A DNA stretch of 64,000 nt from an uncultured Oscillospiraceae bacterium (lineage in GTDB: Bacteria > Bacillota > Clostridia > Oscillospirales > Acutalibacteraceae), in assembly GCA_900544715.1 (NCBI GenBank), contig UQWL01000003.1, forward strand, positions 1 to 64,000. Direction: 5' to 3'. The position numbers and the translations under genes were made by a program. The notes under the pieces are model-generated. The model was not told the origin of the DNA. It saw only the letters and a program-made list of their open reading frames with translations, and did not search any database. Shown piece by piece: positions 58,727-64,000 of this stretch (positions within the stretch are counted from its first letter, which is position 1; each line of letters begins with the position of its first letter).

Positions 58727-59590
58727 ATGAAAATAAATATATTGGTAACGCTCAATTCTGGCTATATCAAACCGCTGACCGTGATGCTCAATTCGCTGCT
58801 TTCTTCGAATCCAAACCGTGATTTCCGTGTGTTTGTGGCGCACTCCTCACTGACGGGCCAGGATTTCCGCTATCTCGAGGAGCATGTGCCGATGGATCAC
58901 TGCGAGCTTGTGAATATTCAGGTGCCGCATACAATGTTTGCAGACGCACCCGTTCTAGAGCGCCTCCCGAAGGAGACCTATTACCGCCTGTTTGCTGCAC
59001 AGCTTCTGCCGCGGGAGGTAAACCGCGTGCTGTATCTGGATCCGGATCTGGTGGTTGTCCATTCCATCGATCAGCTCTACCGGCTGGATTTCAAGGGGAA
59101 TCTGTTTGCGGCAGCGTCGCATCAGTTCGGCCCGATGCAATGGCTCAACCGCACACGGCTTCAAATGCCGGAAGGCAGCAAGTATATCAACGCGGGCGTG
59201 ATGCTGATGAACCTCCAGTTGCTGCGCGAGGTACAGGATGTGCAGGCCGTTTTTGATTACATCCGCGAAAACCGGAAGAAGCTTTATCTGCTTGACCAGG
59301 ATATCCTGAATGGGATGTATGGCGGCAGCATGCTTGCTATAGACGCACTGCTTTATAATTTAGACGACCGTTATTTGCTCAACCACAACCTGCTGACTCG
59401 CCCGAGCCGCCATGTTGACATGGATTGGGTAAAAGAAAACGTGGTGATTGTGCACTACTGCGGGAAGAGCAAGCCATGGAAGGCGGATTATAAGGGCAGG
59501 CTCGGCTTTTTCTATGAGCGTTGCAGCGGATGTTTGGGCGGCGAGCAGCAGCCCCATATTTCCCGCCATGCCGCGGCGCAGATTGCATAA
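58727..59590 (+). CDS. Glycosyltransferase family 8 (GT8)
   Basis: GT8 enzymes are retaining glycosyltransferases that use UDP-sugars and Mn. The 287-aa protein starts INILVTLNSGYIKPLTVMLNSL, the nucleotide-binding opening of the family. The metal motif is DPDLVVV in RVLYLDPDLVV (a DxD), followed by the KYINAGVMLMNL region, and LLDQDILN, which carries a further conserved Asp. C-terminal HYCGKSKPW is the family end motif. It would transfer a hexose onto a surface polysaccharide, lipid or protein; acceptor unknown. No other glycan-assembly gene is adjacent. Confidence 0.92.
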   Translation: MKINILVTLNSGYIKPLTVMLNSLLSSNPNRDFRVFVAHSSLTGQDFRYLEEHVPMDHCELVNIQVPHTMFADAPVLERLPKETYYRLFAAQLLPREVNRVLYLDPDLVVVHSIDQLYRLDFKGNLFAAASHQFGPMQWLNRTRLQMPEGSKYINAGVMLMNLQLLREVQDVQAVFDYIRENRKKLYLLDQDILNGMYGGSMLAIDALLYNLDDRYLLNHNLLTRPSRHVDMDWVKENVVIVHYCGKSKPWKADYKGRLGFFYERCSGCLGGEQQPHISRHAAAQIA

Positions 59591-59652
59591 GAGACGTTTG
59601 CAGATAGATGAGAGCATTCAAAAATGAAATGCCGTGCTTTCTAAAAGGACGA

Positions 59653-59683
59653 AGCCGGGGACGAAATGCCCCCGGCTTTTTAT
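59653..59683 (+). terminator. Terminator after the GT8 gene
   Basis: An 8-bp GC stem (59653-59660 with 59670-59677) is followed by TTTTTAT. Confidence 0.8.
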
Positions 59684-59817
59684 CGTTTGATGATTTAAAA
59701 ATGGACCCAATCTGTGCCTTTCTCTATACTATCTTCTCTATTGATTCCTGCGTGATGCTTTGAAACCAGATCAGGTGCCCAAGTATTTGAGACTGATCCA
59801 AAGAAACGAGAGAGTTT

Positions 59818-60486
59818 ATGAAGGCAGGGAAAATCGGAAAATCCGCTGCGGAGCTCGGCACGCACGTCTGGTATGCGCCGGCGGGCAACCTGTACCGCAA
59901 CCCGCTGGGCGGGCGGAATTTTGAATATTATTTAGAAGACACGCTGCTCTCCGGCAAAATGGCCGCGGCGGTAACGCGCGGCGCGCAGAGTGAAAATGTG
60001 GTCGTTACCATCAAGCACTTTGCGCTCAACGATCAGGAAACCAATCGCTTTGGCGTTTTTACCTGGTGCAATGAGCAGGCAATGCGGGAGCTCTACCTCA
60101 AGCCCTTTGAGATCGCAGTCAAGGAGGGTGAGGCATATGGCATTATGTCCAGCCTCAACCGCATCGGCGCGCAGTGGTGCGGCGGAAGCTACGCACTGCA
60201 TACCAAGCTGCTCCGGGAGGAGTGGGGGTTTGACGGCATGGTCATCACGGGCGCCTATATGAACCTCACCGGCACGGGCTATATGAACCCGAACCTTGCC
60301 GTGTATGCAGGTAACGACGAGCTGCTGTGCATGGCGTGGTTTCTCCGGAAGCTGCCGCTGGTGGCCTCCATGAAGCGGGCCTATCAAAATGACCCGATTG
60401 GGTACGGCGAGGCGCTGCGCAAGTGCGTCAGAAATATCTGTGTGGCCAAGATGCGGACGAATGCATTCCTTACCACCATTGCGTAA
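59818..60486 (+). pseudogene. Decayed GH3 glycosidase fragment
   Basis: The 222-aa frame matches the middle of a GH3 N-terminal barrel: YAPAGNLYRNPLGGRNFEYY, TIKHFALNDQETNR, and WGFDGMVITGAYMN. In active GH3 enzymes the last segment reads VITD with the nucleophile Asp; here it is Gly (VITG). Both the first part of the barrel and the whole second domain are absent. The ribosome site is poor. It is therefore most likely a gene remnant, unable to hydrolyse. It does not come from the intact GH3 gene at 44525 by recent duplication, since the sequences differ considerably. Confidence 0.7.
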
Positions 60487-60561
60487 TCGTTGAAACAATT
60501 TGTTGGAAACCCCTGGGTGGGGCGTGGAACATCCACGCCCCGCCCGATTTTTTGAGGAGGT

Positions 60562-63162
60562 TTATTCTTGCGTTGAGGAGGCTTCCTCCTGCGCCGGTAT
60601 CTGCGCGATACTCCCGCTGGGCAGCATCCGTTTGCTGAAATAGCGGTATACAAAGGAGATTAAAATCATCAGAGCGCCGAAGGCGAAAAATGCGAGGATT
60701 CGTTTTCCCTCGGAGAGACCGGCGAGATCAATCAGCAGCAGTTTCCCCAAGGCGAGGAAGGTTAGGCCGAGCCCGAACCGGCGCATGGCCGCATATCTGC
60801 GCCAGAAGCCGCAGAGAATCCAACCGAGCGCCGTGATCAGGTAGAGGATGCCAATGAGCGGGTTGGTGAAGGCCAGGCGAAATTGGCCGAGCAAAAGCTC
60901 AGTGAGCAGTACCGTGAAGACTGCGGATACCGAAAGAGAAAATACCTCCATAGGCGCGCGGAAGCGCCGCACCAGCGTGCCGGTGAAATCCGCCGCCGCC
61001 CAAACAGAGGCGATGTTGGCGGCAATCTGGAGCAGGATCAGCCCGACCCGCACAGCCTGCGGGAAGGCGCCCGCCTGCCGGAAATACAGGCAGTTTACGA
61101 GGTGCACCATGATAAAAGAGCAGGCGTAAATCAAAAGCCCGATGATGGCCGTTGCATCGTCGCGCAGCCGGGGCATCCGGATGGAAAAGCAGGCGGCGGC
61201 GCAGCCCGCTAATATCGTAAGGCTCAGCAGGAAAAGATCCGTATGCAGCGCTCCCAATCTCGCTGGCAGCAGGGCGGGCAGAAACAGCTGCGCCGCAAAG
61301 ATGGTATAGATCCAGAGATTCAGGATTACACCGTATTTGAAAAGGCCTTGGATGAGATTTGATTCTTTCCCGTTATAAAGGATGGCGGCCAGCACAAGCA
61401 GGGTGGCCAGCGTGAAGCAGGTATATGCGGCGGCACAGGAGGTTAAATAGGGCAAGCCTTGCAACGTGAGTTGCAGCATGGGGTAGGCGATCAGCAGAGA
61501 CAGGGCCGCCGCGGCCCCGGTGAGCCAACCGGTAGTTTCCCACGCGCGGCGTTTCCAGAGCAGCCCCGGCAAAAGAAAGAGGAGCGCTTCTGCCGACCAG
61601 GCATAAACCGCATAGGCAAATCCGAATTGCACCGGCACGATCAGGAGGGAGACGAACACCGCTCCGCCGGCAGACGCATACAGCCCGGCACGCGCTTTGG
61701 GCACCCGTTTCCACAGGAAGCAGGCAGCGCCTGCCAGCACGAGTGTGAAGCATAACGGCTGCACAAAGGCATAGTGGTAAGCGCCACGAATGGTATCCAC
61801 CACGAAATAGAGCGCCGTGTAGCTGGCGGCTAGGTTGAGCCCTTGCAAGATCAGGTCATGAATTTTCAGCCGCTCCTGCGCGCGCGATGCATATACGAGA
61901 GGCCCGGCCAAAAAGGCGAGGAAGGAACAGGCGATCAGCAGGCCGGGGATCAGCCTGCAAAGCCAGAGGAGGCCTTGCGAGGCGGGTGGGGAGAAGATAA
62001 GGAATTCGTTGTAAAAATAAGCGATGATGGAAAAGGCAGCCGTGTTCAGCACAAAGCTGATAAACTGCGCGGCAATCCATTTTTTGCGGCAGGCCGTCAG
62101 CAGGGAGAACAGGCACAGGCAGGCCGTATACCCTGCGCTGCACAGCAGAAACGACAGGGGAAGCTTTGGCTGGAAGAAAAAAACAAGCACGGGCAAATAC
62201 CCGCCGATCATGGCGAAGGCGGCAATCCCCTGTGCATTGTGGCGCTGGGAGAGGAAAAAGGCCAGCGCCGTGACCAGCACCACTAGGGCGAACGACGCAT
62301 AGAGGGGCAGCAAATTAAGCCATAGAAAACAGGTGACAACGCTGACGTATAGCAGCGCGACTCCGCCTGCCACAAGCCCAAGGGAAAACAGATCGGCCCG
62401 CTTCCCTTTCCGGCCCATCCATTCCCCCACGATGAGGAAGGCGAATGCCAGCAGGAACAGCATGCCGCCCTTGAAGGCATCCGGCAGCTTTGTGTAGGTA
62501 AACCTTGCGGCGGCGACCGCGCCGATCACCACGAGGAGGATGCCGAGCTTATTGAGCACATTCAGGCCGATTAAGGATTCAAAGCGGCGCTTCCGCAGCG
62601 CGGCCTGTGCCTCCTGCTCTGTGAGCGGCTCCTTTTGCAACGGAGCATAGGCCGTACTGGCCTGCTCCGATAAATGGGCGGCGGCTTTCTCCCGTTCCCG
62701 GCGGATTTGTGTAAGCCGTTCATCGAGTATCGTGCGCAGCCGCCCGCATTCTGCGGATATGTCATGGAGAAGGGCTTCATCCTCCGCTCTGGCCTGCTCC
62801 TCCATGCGGTCGATCTGCCCGTGCATGGTTCTTTCCAGAGCGGCAAGCCGGTTTTCCTCCCCGGCGGCCTTGGCCTGATAATAGGCGGAAAGGCGACCGG
62901 AGGAAGCGTTCAGCGTGGCTAGCTTTTCCGCATAGAGGCGGGCGTGGAGCGCGTCCCGCAGAGTGGAAAGCTCTTTTTTCTGCTCCATGCAGGTTTGCTC
63001 TGCCTGTTTGCAGCGCGCAGCCGCCTGCTCAAGCTCCCGCTTGAGGCGGTCGTTTTCCGTGAGAAAATCTTGCGCGCTGAGCGCGGAGATCTCCGCTTCC
63101 AGCTCCCGCAGGGTTTGCTTTTGCGTGTGTAAGAGGGCTGATAAATGCTCTGTCGCTTTCAT
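60562..63162 (-). CDS. DUF2339 multi-pass membrane protein with N-terminal coiled coil
   Basis: The 866-aa protein has a coiled-coil N terminus (about 1-180, rich in Glu, Arg and Ala; for example RELEAEISALSAQDFL). A conserved entry to the membrane region (about 200-225: GLNVLNKLGILLVVIGAVAA) follows, then more than twenty hydrophobic helices through to about 845. This is the DUF2339 layout, whose function is unknown. It ends with a short acidic tail. The start is ATG 63162, with GGGAG upstream. It stands alone, with a sensor-kinase gene upstream on the same strand but separated by a hairpin. Confidence 0.85.
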   Translation of the reverse strand: MKATEHLSALLHTQKQTLRELEAEISALSAQDFLTENDRLKRELEQAAARCKQAEQTCMEQKKELSTLRDALHARLYAEKLATLNASSGRLSAYYQAKAAGEENRLAALERTMHGQIDRMEEQARAEDEALLHDISAECGRLRTILDERLTQIRREREKAAAHLSEQASTAYAPLQKEPLTEQEAQAALRKRRFESLIGLNVLNKLGILLVVIGAVAAARFTYTKLPDAFKGGMLFLLAFAFLIVGEWMGRKGKRADLFSLGLVAGGVALLYVSVVTCFLWLNLLPLYASFALVVLVTALAFFLSQRHNAQGIAAFAMIGGYLPVLVFFFQPKLPLSFLLCSAGYTACLCLFSLLTACRKKWIAAQFISFVLNTAAFSIIAYFYNEFLIFSPPASQGLLWLCRLIPGLLIACSFLAFLAGPLVYASRAQERLKIHDLILQGLNLAASYTALYFVVDTIRGAYHYAFVQPLCFTLVLAGAACFLWKRVPKARAGLYASAGGAVFVSLLIVPVQFGFAYAVYAWSAEALLFLLPGLLWKRRAWETTGWLTGAAAALSLLIAYPMLQLTLQGLPYLTSCAAAYTCFTLATLLVLAAILYNGKESNLIQGLFKYGVILNLWIYTIFAAQLFLPALLPARLGALHTDLFLLSLTILAGCAAACFSIRMPRLRDDATAIIGLLIYACSFIMVHLVNCLYFRQAGAFPQAVRVGLILLQIAANIASVWAAADFTGTLVRRFRAPMEVFSLSVSAVFTVLLTELLLGQFRLAFTNPLIGILYLITALGWILCGFWRRYAAMRRFGLGLTFLALGKLLLIDLAGLSEGKRILAFFAFGALMILISFVYRYFSKRMLPSGSIAQIPAQEEASSTQE

Positions 63163-63251
63163 ATGGTACACTCCCTTTCCCAAAAGTTGCTGGTAAATAG
63201 AACATTCAAGTTCCCGTTCAGCGGGTGGCGGGCCTTTTTGGTGATAAAAAA

Positions 63252-63290
63252 GCGCGTGCCATCCTTACAGTTACAGGATAGCACGCGCAG
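63252..63290 (-). terminator. Hairpin between the sensor kinase and DUF2339 genes
   Basis: Arms GCGCGTGC-CATCCT and AGGAT-AGCACGCGC pair across a short loop. On the minus strand a T-rich region follows, fitting a terminator for the kinase gene. Confidence 0.55.
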
Positions 63291-63357
63291 GAGAATTCTA
63301 TCGCGGCATGTCATTTTTGACCTTGCCCGCGTCATTTTTGGCACAGGATTCAAGTTT

Positions 63358-64000
63358 TCAGAAATTGAATTTCATCACAATGGTAAACACCCCGTCTTCG
63401 CAGCGGGTAATCAACTCGCCGTTATATTTTTTGAGCGTGGTGCGGATGCTGCGCAGGCCAAAGCCGTGGCGCTCGCGGTTTGCCTTCTCCGTCCGGTAGA
63501 AGCTGCCGAATTTGCGCGGGGGAGCTGCCACGGGGTTTGCCACAGAGAGCACGAGGAAATTTTCCTCCTGCTGGATTCTCAAGCGAAGGTAGCGGCCGGT
63601 TGGGTCCGGTATCTTCTCGCAGGCCTCAATGGCGTTGTCGAGCGCGTTGCTCAGGGCGATGCATAAGTCCATTGGCTGCACCTTTGTGCTGTGCAGATCG
63701 CATACGTCAAAGGAGGTGTTGATCTGCTGCTTTTGGGCGGCGAGCAGCTTTTCATTGAGAATCGCATCCACTGCGGAATTGCCGCTGATCGCCACATAGG
63801 AGCGCTCCTCTACGGTGGCCGTCATCGCCTTGAGGTATTGCCGGAGCGCTTCGTATTCGCCCTGCTCGATGAGTGTATTCATGCACAGCAAGTGGTTATT
63901 CAAATCGTGGCGCAGCTCGCGCATGTGGGTGTATGCCTCCTCCATCCTGCGGATGGATTCCTTTTGCAGCGCCATCTGCTGTTCCAAAAGCTCATATTGG
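63358..64000 (-). CDS. GHKL-domain sensor histidine kinase (AgrC-like), 5' end outside the window
   Basis: The visible C-terminal 214 residues run to the window edge, so the N-terminal sensor part is missing. The H-box is HMRELRHDLNNHLLCM with the phosphorylated His, followed by the ATPase domain: ALSNALDNAIEAC (N-box), and GFGLRSIRTTLKKYNGEL (G-box). This is the AgrC/NatK type that senses peptides or other signals and usually pairs with a LytTR-family response regulator. The partner would lie beyond 64000. Confidence 0.85.
   Translation of the reverse strand, partial: QYELLEQQMALQKESIRRMEEAYTHMRELRHDLNNHLLCMNTLIEQGEYEALRQYLKAMTATVEERSYVAISGNSAVDAILNEKLLAAQKQQINTSFDVCDLHSTKVQPMDLCIALSNALDNAIEACEKIPDPTGRYLRLRIQQEENFLVLSVANPVAAPPRKFGSFYRTEKANRERHGFGLRSIRTTLKKYNGELITRCEDGVFTIVMKFNF

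Overview
The window looks like a chromosomal segment of a strictly anaerobic, fairly GC-rich, low-GC-phylum bacterium (Firmicutes/Clostridia, most like Oscillospiraceae/Ruminococcaceae gut bacteria). The reasons are a T-box leader on serS, a TPP riboswitch on thiC, rubredoxin plus a flavin-reductase/rubredoxin fusion, lipoproteins with Gram-positive style lipoboxes, strong AGGAGG ribosome binding sites, a GHKL (AgrC-type) sensor kinase, and many carbohydrate-active enzymes. The species assignment is inference. No plasmid, phage or CRISPR locus is visible.

Layout. 0-9 kb: a frameshifted XRE regulator, a peptidase E homologue, a secreted GH30 hydrolase, a GH20 hexosaminidase and a FtsX/MacB-type ABC transporter. 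9-14 kb: a MITE-like element, tcdA, a dihydrodipicolinate-reductase-like oxidoreductase, hemW and an MFS carrier. 14-23 kb: the glycolytic operon pgk-tpiA-gpmI, a surface metallophosphoesterase and secA. 23.6-26 kb: a lower-GC MerR/ABC exporter operon. 26-32 kb: a TPP-controlled thiamine operon (thiC-thiM-thiE-HAD-thiD), then prfB and a SanA/YdcF-like gene. 32-38 kb: plsY, an aminotransferase-trpS operon, a foldase-like lipoprotein and a Cys-motif membrane protein. 38-44 kb: GtrA, an unknown lipoprotein, T-box/serS, and an AT-rich island with two unknown exported proteins and tandem repeats. 44-50 kb: queT, GH3 plus an esterase, a paralogue of the unknown lipoprotein, and an M28 peptidase. 51-56 kb: mltG, MgtC, a second MFS carrier, rpsI-rplM, rubredoxin and a high-molecular-weight rubredoxin. 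56-64 kb: tRNA-Arg(CCG), a cytosolic-looking VWA protein, a GT8 glycosyltransferase, a decayed GH3 fragment, a DUF2339 membrane protein and a sensor kinase cut by the window end.

Working together: GH30, GH20, GH3 and the esterase point to glycan breakdown with intracellular finishing steps, feeding the glycolytic operon. The thiamine operon makes the pyrimidine half with ThiC, salvages the thiazole with ThiM and joins them with ThiE; no thiazole-synthesis gene is seen here. QueT would import a queuosine precursor.

Most of the window is ordinary core genome. The least explained items are the paralogous lipoprotein pair (38889-39806 and 48386-49327), the AT-rich island at 41.6-43.7 kb with its 101-bp tandem repeats, the identical 31-bp repeats flanking the queT leader, the MITE-like element at 9 kb, and the VWA protein. 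I did not find a clear new multi-gene defence or biosynthetic system.
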